Origin: Pseudomonas putida
GTDB taxonomy: Bacteria; Pseudomonadota; Gammaproteobacteria; Pseudomonadales; Pseudomonadaceae
Length of the DNA: 64,000 bases
Assembly (NCBI RefSeq): GCF_028682475.1
Contig: NZ_JANHLE010000009.1
Location: forward strand, 1 to 64,000
Reading direction: 5' to 3'
Position numbers and translations under genes: made by a program. Below, in pieces: positions 55,414 through 63,335 of this stretch. The notes beneath the pieces were generated by a model. The model was not told where the DNA came from and did no database searches. It was given only the letters and a program-made list of their open reading frames with translations. How positions within the stretch are numbered: the stretch's first letter is position 1; each line of letters opens with the position of its first letter.

Positions 55414-56115
55414 ATGATCGAATGGATCGCCCTGGCGATTTCCCTATGCTCGTTGCTCACTGTCATTTTCTATATGAAGTGGGGCAACCCCGAGGCGAAG
55501 AGTCGCCGGCGCAAGGCACGCCTCAAGCAGGTGCCGGAATTTGACCGGGGGGCGTATATCTTCAAAAAGAAATACCCTCAATACGGATACGGCACAGGCT
55601 CCTATGGTCTTCCGACCGTCAAGGATTACGGAGACGGCAAACACCTGGAGATAGGTGCATATTGCTCCATCGCTCAAGGCGTCCTGATTATCCTCGGTGG
55701 GCACCACCGCACGGACTGGGTAACGACCTACCCTTTCCCCGCCAAACTGGCGCAAGCCGCTCATATTCGTGACTACGGCGGCTCGCGTGGGGATGTGATC
55801 ATCGGCAACGATGTATGGCTCTGTTCACAGTGCACAATCCTCTCTGGCGTTACCGTCGGAACAGGCGCAGTGGTTGCGGCAGACGCCGTGGTCACCCGCG
55901 ACGTCGCCCCTTACTCCATCGTTGCCGGCAATCCTGCCCGCGTGGTCGGCTGGCGGTTCGATGAGCAGACTCGAACGCAGCTACTGGCGTCGCAATGGTG
56001 GAGCTGGCCGAAAGAGGAAGTGGTCAAGGTTGTCGATCTGCTTTGCAATGACAACATAGAGCGCTTTCTGGCCTACGCCCGCGAGCGCAATGCCAGGCCT
56101 GCTATTTCCCACTGA
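55414..56115 (+). CDS. Membrane-anchored hexapeptide-repeat acetyltransferase (CatB/Vat-like)
   Basis: 233 aa. N-terminal membrane helix (about 4-24, WIALAISLCSLLTVIFYM), a basic linker (AKSRRRKARLKQ), then a left-handed beta-helix with IGAYCSIAQGVLIIL, GGHHRTDWVTTYPF (family catalytic His motif), VIIGNDVWLCSQCTILSGV and PYSIVAGNPARVVGWRF. Related soluble enzymes acetylate chloramphenicol or virginiamycin, or sugars; the membrane anchor is unusual. The start at ATG 55414 has AGGAGA six bases upstream. Its end overlaps the convergent binding-protein gene by 14 bases. Substrate unknown. Confidence 0.83.
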   Translation: MIEWIALAISLCSLLTVIFYMKWGNPEAKSRRRKARLKQVPEFDRGAYIFKKKYPQYGYGTGSYGLPTVKDYGDGKHLEIGAYCSIAQGVLIILGGHHRTDWVTTYPFPAKLAQAAHIRDYGGSRGDVIIGNDVWLCSQCTILSGVTVGTGAVVAADAVVTRDVAPYSIVAGNPARVVGWRFDEQTRTQLLASQWWSWPKEEVVKVVDLLCNDNIERFLAYARERNARPAISH

Positions 56116-57190
56116 TCACCCGCGTCCACAGGCGCGTGCTCAAGCGCATGCCTGCCGGTGACAGGGTCTTGATCGGAAACAGCGAATCAAGCACCGAAGA
56201 CGGTGGATAGATCGCCGGGTTGTCGCGCAGTTCAGGTGTGATGTACTCCAGCGCGGCGGCATTGCCGTTGGGGTACTTCACCGCGTTGCTGATGTTGGCG
56301 ATCACCTTCGGCTCAAGCAGGTAGTTGAGGTAGGCATAGGCGTTTTCCAGGTGCGGCGCACCCTTGGGAATCACCACCATGTCGACCGCTACCGTGGAGC
56401 CTTCGCGCGGGATGCTGTAGCCGATGTTCACGCCGTTGCCGGCCTGGTGGGCGCTGCTCATGGCCTGCAATACGTCGCCGCTGAAGCCGATGGCCACGCA
56501 GATATTGCCGTTGGCCAGGTCACTGACGTACTTCGACTGGTGGAAGTAGCTGATGTAGGGACGAATCGCCATCAAGGCGGCTTCGGCCTTTTTCAGCTCA
56601 GCCGGGTCCTGGCTATGCGGATCCAGGCCCAGGGTCTTGAGGGTAATGGATACGATCTGGGTCGGGTTGTCGAGAAACGCCACGCCGCACTGGCTGAGCT
56701 TCTCGATGTTCTCTGGCTTGAACAGCATGTCCCAGGACTGAGTCACGTCGGTGCTACCGAAGATCGCCTTGATCTTGTCAACGTTGTAGCCAATGCCGGT
56801 GGTCACCCACATGTAGGGAATCGCGTAGCGGTTACCCGGGTCGCTGGCTTCGAGGATTTTCATCAGTTTGGGATCGAGGTTGTTCCAGTTCGGCAGCTTG
56901 CTGCGATCCAGTTCCTGAATGGCCCCGGCCTTGATCAGGCGCGGCAGAAAGTGGTTGGACGGGCTGGCCAGGTCATAGCCACTGTTGCCGGTCATCAACT
57001 TGGCTTCGGTGGTCTCGTTGCTGTCGATCAGGTCGTAAGTGGTCTGGATCTGGGTGCGGCGAGTGAACTCACTCAGGGTGTCGTCGGCGATGTAGCCGCT
57101 CCAGTTGGCGATGTTGACGGTTTCATCCGCCTGGGCCGTCGCGGTCAGCAACGCCATCGACAACAGGGTCATGCAGGTGCGCTTGATCAT
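56102..57190 (-). CDS. Polyamine-type ABC transporter substrate-binding protein
   Basis: 362 aa, SpuD/PotF-like. Signal peptide about 1-22 (LLSMALLTATAQA). The periplasmic-binding fold starts ETVNIANWSGYIADDTLSEF. Other family features are GYDLASPSNHFLPRLIKAGA, NRYAIPYMWVTTGIGYNVD and VDMVVIPKGAPHLENAYAYL. No permease or ATPase genes are adjacent, so it is an orphan receptor that may serve a distant transporter. It follows the FAD oxidase by 46 bases, consistent with uptake plus oxidation of a polyamine or similar amine. Confidence 0.88.
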   Translation of the reverse strand: MIKRTCMTLLSMALLTATAQADETVNIANWSGYIADDTLSEFTRRTQIQTTYDLIDSNETTEAKLMTGNSGYDLASPSNHFLPRLIKAGAIQELDRSKLPNWNNLDPKLMKILEASDPGNRYAIPYMWVTTGIGYNVDKIKAIFGSTDVTQSWDMLFKPENIEKLSQCGVAFLDNPTQIVSITLKTLGLDPHSQDPAELKKAEAALMAIRPYISYFHQSKYVSDLANGNICVAIGFSGDVLQAMSSAHQAGNGVNIGYSIPREGSTVAVDMVVIPKGAPHLENAYAYLNYLLEPKVIANISNAVKYPNGNAAALEYITPELRDNPAIYPPSSVLDSLFPIKTLSPAGMRLSTRLWTRVISGK

Positions 57191-57236
57191 GAGGTGTGCC
57201 TCTCTTGTTTTTGTTCCGGCGTGTGTGCCGAAGGTT

Positions 57237-58538
57237 TCAACGTTCGTTGCGGGCCCGCCAGACTTCCCAGGCCATGCGGGCTTTGGCGCCCATATCGAAG
57301 AACGGCGTGGGTGGCAGATAGCCGGGCTTGGCCTGGCCCAGCACATCGCTGAGCAAGGCCGAGTCGGCACCAATCGCCATCTCGACCAGCAAGCGCCCCC
57401 ACAACGTGCCGCGGGCGACGCCGGAACCGTTGCAACCGGCCACGGTATGCAGGCCGTCATCGACCCTGGCAAAGTACGGTTCACCGGAACGGGTGCCGCT
57501 CAGATGGCCGGTCCAGGTGTACTCGAGGTCTTGTGCGGTGATGCCGGGGAAGCGCTTTTGCAGGCCGAGCAGGTGCTCGCGTTGGCGCACCGCCAGCGCT
57601 TGGGCATCGAGGTCGCGCTGGCGGTACTCGACCGTGTTGCGAATCAGCAAGCGACGCTCCGGTAGCAGGCGTAGCGTGCAACCGCCTGGCAAGGTCGAGA
57701 GCACGCCCCAGCCCTGTTCGTCGAACAACTGCTGCCACCGCGCTTCGGTCAACGGCCGGGTGATGCTGGCGCTCAGCTCCAGCGGGAACGTGCCGCTGCG
57801 CTTCACCCCTACCCTTGGCAAGAACGCACCCACACAAATCAGTACCTGCTTTGCCTGCACTTCGCCGCCCGCAGTACGGACTGTCCAGCCCTTGCCCGGC
57901 GCACGCTGCAAATCGCTGACCGCAGTGTGTTCATAGACTTCTACTTGTGCAGGCAGGCTTTCGGCCAGGCCTTTGACGTAGCGCGCGGGTTGCAGCAGCC
58001 CGTTCCCTCCACCACAGTGAATGGCTCGACGATAAAACGCTGTACCCAACCGCGCTTTGAGGTCGCCCGCGTCGAGGAAGCGTGCCTGGGCGCCAACCGC
58101 CTTCAGCGTTTCCAGGGTCTGCTCGACAGCGTCGAGGTGCGCAGGCTCGTGTACCGCAAAGTGGTAGCCGTCATTGCTCAGTTCGCAGTCGATAGCCTGT
58201 TCGGCGATGCGCTGGCGAACCTCAATGCCGGCTGCAACGCCAATCCGCGAAGCAACCTGATAGGCCGAAAATCCCGGGGAACCGACTAACTCGTTTGCGC
58301 CAGGCAATTCGTGGCTGACCACAAAGCCCGAGTTGCGCGCAGAAGCGCCCTGGGCAACCCGCTGGCGCTCGAGCAAAGCAATGCGCTGGGACGGAAAACG
58401 GCTGGCCAGGGTGTGAGCTGCCGAAAGGCCGGTGATGCCACCGCCGATGATCAGCCAGTCGACCTTTTGCCGGCCTGCGAGCCGCGGCCGCAACGCGGAT
58501 TCGCCCGCCAGGGCGATCCAGCCACAGTGGTTGTTCAT
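57237..58538 (-). CDS. FAD-dependent amine/amino-acid oxidoreductase (PuuB/DadA-like)
   Basis: 433 aa. N-terminal FAD site WLIIGGGITGLSAAHTLA (about 29-46) and GASARNSGFV. The C-terminal part has YTWTGHLSGTRSGEPYFARV and GCNGSGVARGTLWGRLLVEM. Closest general match is the gamma-glutamylputrescine oxidase (PuuB) type of the DAO family. ATG 58538 is chosen for its GGAGGAG Shine-Dalgarno. With the downstream polyamine-type receptor and divergent LysR gene it forms a small catabolic locus; the substrate is inferred. Confidence 0.85.
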   Translation of the reverse strand: MNNHCGWIALAGESALRPRLAGRQKVDWLIIGGGITGLSAAHTLASRFPSQRIALLERQRVAQGASARNSGFVVSHELPGANELVGSPGFSAYQVASRIGVAAGIEVRQRIAEQAIDCELSNDGYHFAVHEPAHLDAVEQTLETLKAVGAQARFLDAGDLKARLGTAFYRRAIHCGGGNGLLQPARYVKGLAESLPAQVEVYEHTAVSDLQRAPGKGWTVRTAGGEVQAKQVLICVGAFLPRVGVKRSGTFPLELSASITRPLTEARWQQLFDEQGWGVLSTLPGGCTLRLLPERRLLIRNTVEYRQRDLDAQALAVRQREHLLGLQKRFPGITAQDLEYTWTGHLSGTRSGEPYFARVDDGLHTVAGCNGSGVARGTLWGRLLVEMAIGADSALLSDVLGQAKPGYLPPTPFFDMGAKARMAWEVWRARNER

Positions 58539-58571
58539 TGTCTGTCTCTCCTCCACAATCAATGCGCAGGA

Positions 58572-58586
58572 GTTATTGGCAATAAC
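58572..58586. promoter_or_regulatory. Perfect palindrome, candidate LysR operator
   Basis: GTTATTG-G-CAATAAC is a perfect 15-bp palindrome with the T-N11-A spacing of LysR sites. It lies 34 bases upstream of the oxidase start and about 89 bases from the LysR start, in the divergent region. Probably bound by the neighbouring regulator. Confidence 0.6.
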
Positions 58587-58674
58587 CCGCAGATGCGCCG
58601 TGTACATCTTTAATTTACGGGCATAAGGGCATTGACTCTAACGCTAAAAATTCATCCATCCATTCGGATTTAGC

Positions 58675-59580
58675 ATGGATAAAATGCTTCGCGTGCCCTC
58701 ATTGCAGGCATTGCAAACCCTGGTCAAAGTGGCCGACACCAGCAACTTCACCGAAGCTGCCCGGCAGTTGCACCTGACCCAGAGTGCTATCAGCCGACAG
58801 GTTCAGCAGCTCGAAGAGCACTACCAGACCGTGCTGTTCGAGCGCACCAGTCGCAAGGTGGCGCTGACCGCGCAGGGACGCGAGGTGTGTGAGGTCGCAC
58901 GGGAGATGTTGAAGTCGTTACGGAGCCTGGAACAGCGCCTGGCGCCGGCCCCGCTTGATCGCCCCTTTCGCATCCGCGTTTTCGTGTCGCTGGCGGTGCG
59001 CTGGCTGTTGCCCAGGTTGAGTTCGTTCTACACCGTCAATCCCGGCCTGTGCCTGTCGATCGAGACCGTCAGCGGCGAGCTGGTCGACACCGGCGGCGAC
59101 TGCGATGCCTATGTGCTGTATCTGCCCGACGGCCTGGACGAACGCCCACTGACGCTGTTGTTCGAGGAGTACCTGGTTCCGGTCTGCGCGCCGACTTTCA
59201 GCGATGGCCGCACACCTCCGCGTACACTCGACGAACTTGAACAACATGCCCTGATCCACGGCTCCACCCGCCAGCATGAGTGGACGGTTTGGCTGCAGGC
59301 ACAGCAGGACCGGGCTGAGCGCAGCTTCAAACATATAATGTTCAACCTCGACGACCTGGCCCTGGATGCTGCGAGCCGCGGCCTGGGTGTCGCCATGACG
59401 GACTGCATGCTGGCCCACGACGCACTGGTACGCGGCGACCTGATAGTCCCTTTCGGCGAGGCGCTGAAGACCGGCGCGGTCTATGCACTGTGGTTGCGCG
59501 ACAGCGGCGTGACGCACCCCGCCTGCCGAGCCGTGCTCAGTTGGTTTGAAGAGCAGATTGAACAAACCTCTGCCTTTTGA
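58675..59580 (+). CDS. LysR-family transcriptional regulator
   Basis: 301 aa. N-terminal winged helix-turn-helix (about 8-66) with NFTEAARQLHLTQSAISRQV, then the effector-binding domain with RIRVFVSLAVRWLLPRL and GLGVAMTDCMLAHDALVRGD. The layout resembles GcvA-type LysR proteins. Divergent from the FAD oxidase-binding protein pair, so probably its regulator. No clear Shine-Dalgarno before ATG 58675. Inducer unknown; an amine or amino acid is a reasonable guess. Confidence 0.9.
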   Translation: MDKMLRVPSLQALQTLVKVADTSNFTEAARQLHLTQSAISRQVQQLEEHYQTVLFERTSRKVALTAQGREVCEVAREMLKSLRSLEQRLAPAPLDRPFRIRVFVSLAVRWLLPRLSSFYTVNPGLCLSIETVSGELVDTGGDCDAYVLYLPDGLDERPLTLLFEEYLVPVCAPTFSDGRTPPRTLDELEQHALIHGSTRQHEWTVWLQAQQDRAERSFKHIMFNLDDLALDAASRGLGVAMTDCMLAHDALVRGDLIVPFGEALKTGAVYALWLRDSGVTHPACRAVLSWFEEQIEQTSAF

Positions 59581-59673
59581 TCTGGCGCCCTTCCCCGGAG
59601 CACGCAATGCGCTTTAATTAACGCTATTGCGTATTCCTCAGCCTTGTTGCGAAACACTCGAAAGGACCCGTTC

Positions 59674-61374
59674 ATGTTGCTCTCTCGCTGGCTTCCAGGC
59701 CTGGCCAATCTCTTGCACTATCGCCGTGAATGGTTCCATGCCGACCTGCAGGCCGGGTTGTCGGTAGCGGCGATCCAGATCCCGATCGCCATCGCCTATG
59801 CGCAGATTGTCGGCCTGCCGCCGCAATACGGGCTCTACGCCTGCATTTTGCCGATGATGGTCTACGCCCTGATCGGCAGTTCGCGGCAGTTGATGGTCGG
59901 TCCGGATGCGGCGACCTGCGCCATGGTCGCCGGGGCCATTGCCCCGCTGGCGCTGGGTGACCCCGCTCGACTGGCGCAGTTATCGGTGATTGTCACCATT
60001 CTGGTCGGCCTGATGCTGATCGGGGCCGGGCTGGCGCGTGCCGGTTTTATCGCCAGCTTCTTCTCACGCCCGATTCTGATCGGCTACCTCAACGGCATCG
60101 GCCTGAGCCTGCTGGCGGGCCAACTGGGCAAGGTGCTGGGCTTTCAGATCGAAGGCAACGGCTTCATTCTGAGCCTGATCAACCTGCTGCAACGCCTGGA
60201 GGAAATCCACTGGGTGACGCTGAGTATCGGGCTGGTTGGCCTGGCACTGCTGATCGGGTTGCCGCGCCGATTTCCCCGGCTTCCTGCCGCACTGGTGACA
60301 GTGGTGCTGGCGACACTGGTGGTCGGCGTGTTCGGCCTGGACCGCTTCGGTGTAGCGATTCTCGGCCCGGTGCCCGCCGGTATGCCGGAACTGGCCTGGC
60401 CGCAAACCAACCTTGAAGAAATGAAAAGCCTGCTGCGTGACGCCCTGGGTATCGCCACCGTGAGCTTCTGCAGCGCCATGCTGACCGCCCGCAGCTTTGC
60501 CGCCCGGCACGGCTATGCGATCAATGCCAACCACGAGTTCCTCGCGCTGGGGGTGACCAACATCGCCGCCGGGGTTTCCCAGGGGTTCGCTGTCAGCGGC
60601 GCCGACTCGCGCACTGCGGTCAACGACATGGTCGGTGGCAAGAGCCAGCTGGTGGGCATCATCGCTGCGCTGGTAATCGCGATGATCCTGTTGTTCTTCA
60701 CCGCGCCCATGGCCTGGATTCCCCAGGCAGCCCTGGGCGCGGTACTGCTGATGGCCGGCTGGGGCCTGATCGACGTGAAATCCCTGGGCAAGATCTACAA
60801 GCTCAGCCGTTTCGAATTCTGGCTGTGTGTGCTGACCACCGTTGGCGTGCTCGGTGTCGGGGTGCTGCCGGGTATCATCATCGCCGTGACCCTGGCCATC
60901 CTGCGCTTGCTCTACAGCATCTACCAACCCACCGACGCGGTGCTCGGCTGGGTGCCTGGCATTGAAGGCCAGGTTGATATCGCAGGGCACAAGGACGCGC
61001 GCACGGTCAAAGGCCTGGTGGTGTATCGCTTCGACGATGCGATCCTGTTCTTCAATGCCGACTACTTCAAGATGCGCCTGCTCGAAGCGGTGCAGCGCGA
61101 GCTTGAGCCGCGTGCGGTGTTGTTCGACGCCGAGGCGGTCAGTTCCATCGACGTCAGCGGCATTGCGGCGCTGCGGGAAGTACGTGAAACCCTTGAGGCT
61201 CGCGGCATCCACTTCGGTATTGCACGGGCGCGCGGGCGTTTTCTGCGCATGCTGGTGCGCTCGGGGATCGCCCGGGAAATGGAGAACGGGATGCTGTTCG
61301 GCTCGGTGCGTTCGGGGATTCGGGCGTATCGGTTGTGGCGTAACCGCATGCGCAGGGAGACGGTGGCTGAATGA
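59674..61374 (+). CDS. SulP-family anion transporter with STAS domain
   Basis: 566 aa. About 10-14 membrane segments, with SulP signature QAGLSVAAIQIPIAIAYAQI (20 residues) and GLPPQYGLYACILPMMVYAL near the start. The C-terminal STAS domain (about 435-550) has AVLFDAEAVSSIDVSGIAAL, the phosphorylatable-site region. Family substrates include sulfate, bicarbonate and other anions; not decided here. Start at ATG 59674 with AAAGGA upstream. The stop overlaps a REP palindrome by one base. Confidence 0.9.
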   Translation: MLLSRWLPGLANLLHYRREWFHADLQAGLSVAAIQIPIAIAYAQIVGLPPQYGLYACILPMMVYALIGSSRQLMVGPDAATCAMVAGAIAPLALGDPARLAQLSVIVTILVGLMLIGAGLARAGFIASFFSRPILIGYLNGIGLSLLAGQLGKVLGFQIEGNGFILSLINLLQRLEEIHWVTLSIGLVGLALLIGLPRRFPRLPAALVTVVLATLVVGVFGLDRFGVAILGPVPAGMPELAWPQTNLEEMKSLLRDALGIATVSFCSAMLTARSFAARHGYAINANHEFLALGVTNIAAGVSQGFAVSGADSRTAVNDMVGGKSQLVGIIAALVIAMILLFFTAPMAWIPQAALGAVLLMAGWGLIDVKSLGKIYKLSRFEFWLCVLTTVGVLGVGVLPGIIIAVTLAILRLLYSIYQPTDAVLGWVPGIEGQVDIAGHKDARTVKGLVVYRFDDAILFFNADYFKMRLLEAVQRELEPRAVLFDAEAVSSIDVSGIAALREVRETLEARGIHFGIARARGRFLRMLVRSGIAREMENGMLFGSVRSGIRAYRLWRNRMRRETVAE

Positions 61375-61434
61375 TCGCGGGGCAAGCCCGCTCCCACCGG
61401 TTAATAGCCGGTGGGAGCGGGCTTGCCCCGCGAT
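61374..61434. repeat. REP palindrome, 27-bp perfect arms
   Basis: The left arm begins with the last base of the sulP stop (61374) and runs to 61400; the right arm is 61408-61434, with a 7-base loop. It is the longest of the REP copies here and lies between the convergent sulP and lysE-type stops. Confidence 0.9.
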
Positions 61435-61444
61435 GGAAGCGCCG

Positions 61445-62080
61445 CTAGCGTTGCGGCATCAACCCCGGCAAGGCATGCATCAGGGCATTGACGGCAAAAC
61501 CGATGAACATCACCCCGCAGGCGCGGGTGATCCACAGTTCATAACGGGTGTAGAGGGTGCGCACATGACGGGCACCGACAATGGCGATGAGGATCACGTA
61601 GGCCAGCAGACCGCCGAGAAAGCTCAGGGCAATCAGCGCAGGCAGCATCGACCACTCCAGGGTTTCGGCGCGGCTGGAGATCAGCGCGGTAAACGTCGCC
61701 ACCGCCACCGGGTAGGCCTTGGGATTGGTCAGGCCAAACACGATGCCGTGCCAGAACGGCTGGCGTACCGGTCCTTGCTCACCCTGGCCATTGCCCGGAC
61801 GACTGCGCAGCGCGCGCAAACCCAGCCAGAACAGGTACAGGCCGCTGAGCAGGCCAAGGATGTCAAACACCGAACTGCCAATCTGGCGGGCACCGACAAT
61901 CGCCACCAGTGCCGTACTGCACCACAACACGTCGCCCAGCAGATGACCACACAGGAAGCCGGCCCCGGCCTTGCGCCCGCGCGATGCGCCAATGCCCAGC
62001 ACCGCGAGGACGCCCGGCCCCGGGGTGATGCCATAGATGAATCCGGAAGCCAGCACGGCAAACAGCAGCGAGAAGGTCAT
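61445..62080 (-). CDS. LysE-family amino-acid exporter
   Basis: 211 aa, about six membrane helices. The first helix carries the LysE/RhtB motif SGFIYGITPGPGVLAVLGIG (about 13-32). Later helices are LVAIVGARQIGSSVF, FGLTNPKAYPVAVATFTALI and LLAYVILIAIVGARHV. Start at ATG 62080 (MTFSLLFAV); the upstream ATG adds seven uncharacteristic residues. Cargo unknown. Confidence 0.88.
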   Translation of the reverse strand: MTFSLLFAVLASGFIYGITPGPGVLAVLGIGASRGRKAGAGFLCGHLLGDVLWCSTALVAIVGARQIGSSVFDILGLLSGLYLFWLGLRALRSRPGNGQGEQGPVRQPFWHGIVFGLTNPKAYPVAVATFTALISSRAETLEWSMLPALIALSFLGGLLAYVILIAIVGARHVRTLYTRYELWITRACGVMFIGFAVNALMHALPGLMPQR

Positions 62081-62150
62081 CGGCGATGGGATCCTGAGCA
62101 AGTGCGCAAAGGGCGAAGTCTACGGGAGCCGTTGGCGTCAGGCCAGATCC

Positions 62151-63224
62151 TCAATAGCCCTGCGCCTCGAGGGTCTGCGCCTCGTTCAGCGCGGGTGGTC
62201 TGGCGAAGTAACGCAGAAGCTGACCGCTGCGATTGGTGAAGATGCCGTCGACGCCGGCCGCCATGACCTTGGCGAAGTCGACCTCTTCATCGACGGTGTA
62301 CACATGCACCAGCAGGCCTTTGTCATGGGCCAGCTGGTTCATCCAGGGTTGCACCAGGTCGGCATAGCTCTGCGCCCCGCCTGCTGTCAGCGCTGCCGAA
62401 GGTCCGGTGCCGATGGCCCCGGCGTCTTTGGCATAGTCAAGCCAGCGGGCAAACTCGGCCTTGTCTTTGGGTTGCTGACGGGCATAAAACGCCGCTTTGT
62501 CGCGCTCGCCGGATTCAGCAAAACTCTGCCCGGACGCAGGCTCGATGCTGCCCTTGCCGATCCACAACAGCAGGACCTTGGGCACTTGCGGCATTTCCGT
62601 GTGCAGCAACGCCAGGCTGTTGCGATCAAAGCTCTGCAGCACCACCCGTCCAGGTGTGTCGAGCCAGCCACGGGCCTGCAACCGCGTCTTCAAGTCCGCT
62701 TCGATGTCGGGGAACAAGCTCGGCACCTTGGTCTCGATATACAGCCCGGGGCGCTTGTCCGGATGGCCTTCGGCGATGTCCATGACCTCGTCCAGAGTGA
62801 GGATCTGCAAGCCCTTGAAGCGCTGCCGCGCCCGTTCCGGATTGGCCTGGTTGAACCAGCTGCCGGCATCCAGCGACTTGAGTTCGGCCAGGGTGAAGGC
62901 ACTGACCGGGCTGTCCTTGCGCTCGGGAAAGCGCTGGGCGACATCGCTGGTGCGCTGCAGGTTGTCATCGTGCAGCGCAACCAGCACGCCGTCTTTGCTG
63001 CGCTGCAGATCCAGTTCGAGGTAGTCGGCCCCCAGCTCCCGGGCCAATAGATACGCCGGGGCGGTGGACTCCGGCGCATCAAAGGATGAACCGCGGTGGG
63101 CAATCACCGCCGGGTACGCAATGCCCTGGCGAGCCGCCAGTTCACGGCCGGGCTCGGCCGCAGCCAGCCCGGCCTGGGGCAGTAAAAGCAGACAGGCAAC
63201 TATGCTGATTCCTTGCAACGTCAT
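62151..63224 (-). CDS. glpQ: Secreted glycerophosphodiester phosphodiesterase
   Basis: Hydrolyses glycerophosphodiesters to glycerol 3-phosphate and an alcohol. 357 aa. Signal peptide about 1-23. Catalytic motif VIAHRGSSFDAPESTAPAYL (about 39-58), with GADYLELDLQRSKDGVLVALHDDNLQR providing metal and catalytic residues (shown here only as LELDLQRS and LVALHDDNL). The usual PENT is PEST here. Periplasmic GlpQ-type by the signal peptide. No Pho box was recognised upstream. Confidence 0.92.
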   Translation of the reverse strand: MTLQGISIVACLLLLPQAGLAAAEPGRELAARQGIAYPAVIAHRGSSFDAPESTAPAYLLARELGADYLELDLQRSKDGVLVALHDDNLQRTSDVAQRFPERKDSPVSAFTLAELKSLDAGSWFNQANPERARQRFKGLQILTLDEVMDIAEGHPDKRPGLYIETKVPSLFPDIEADLKTRLQARGWLDTPGRVVLQSFDRNSLALLHTEMPQVPKVLLLWIGKGSIEPASGQSFAESGERDKAAFYARQQPKDKAEFARWLDYAKDAGAIGTGPSAALTAGGAQSYADLVQPWMNQLAHDKGLLVHVYTVDEEVDFAKVMAAGVDGIFTNRSGQLLRYFARPPALNEAQTLEAQGY

Positions 63225-63335
63225 GACCCTTCCTCTTCTTTGCCAGCGAATCCAGCATAGTCACCGACACTGATGACAACCCGGCGGCATGCTAAAGTCG
63301 CGCCGATCAAGCGACCCACCTGGAACAATGAACCC

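Noticed and set aside
55121..56115. Genomic island attachment site at tRNA-Gly
   Set aside because: No second copy of the tRNA 3' end and no integrase were found in the window.
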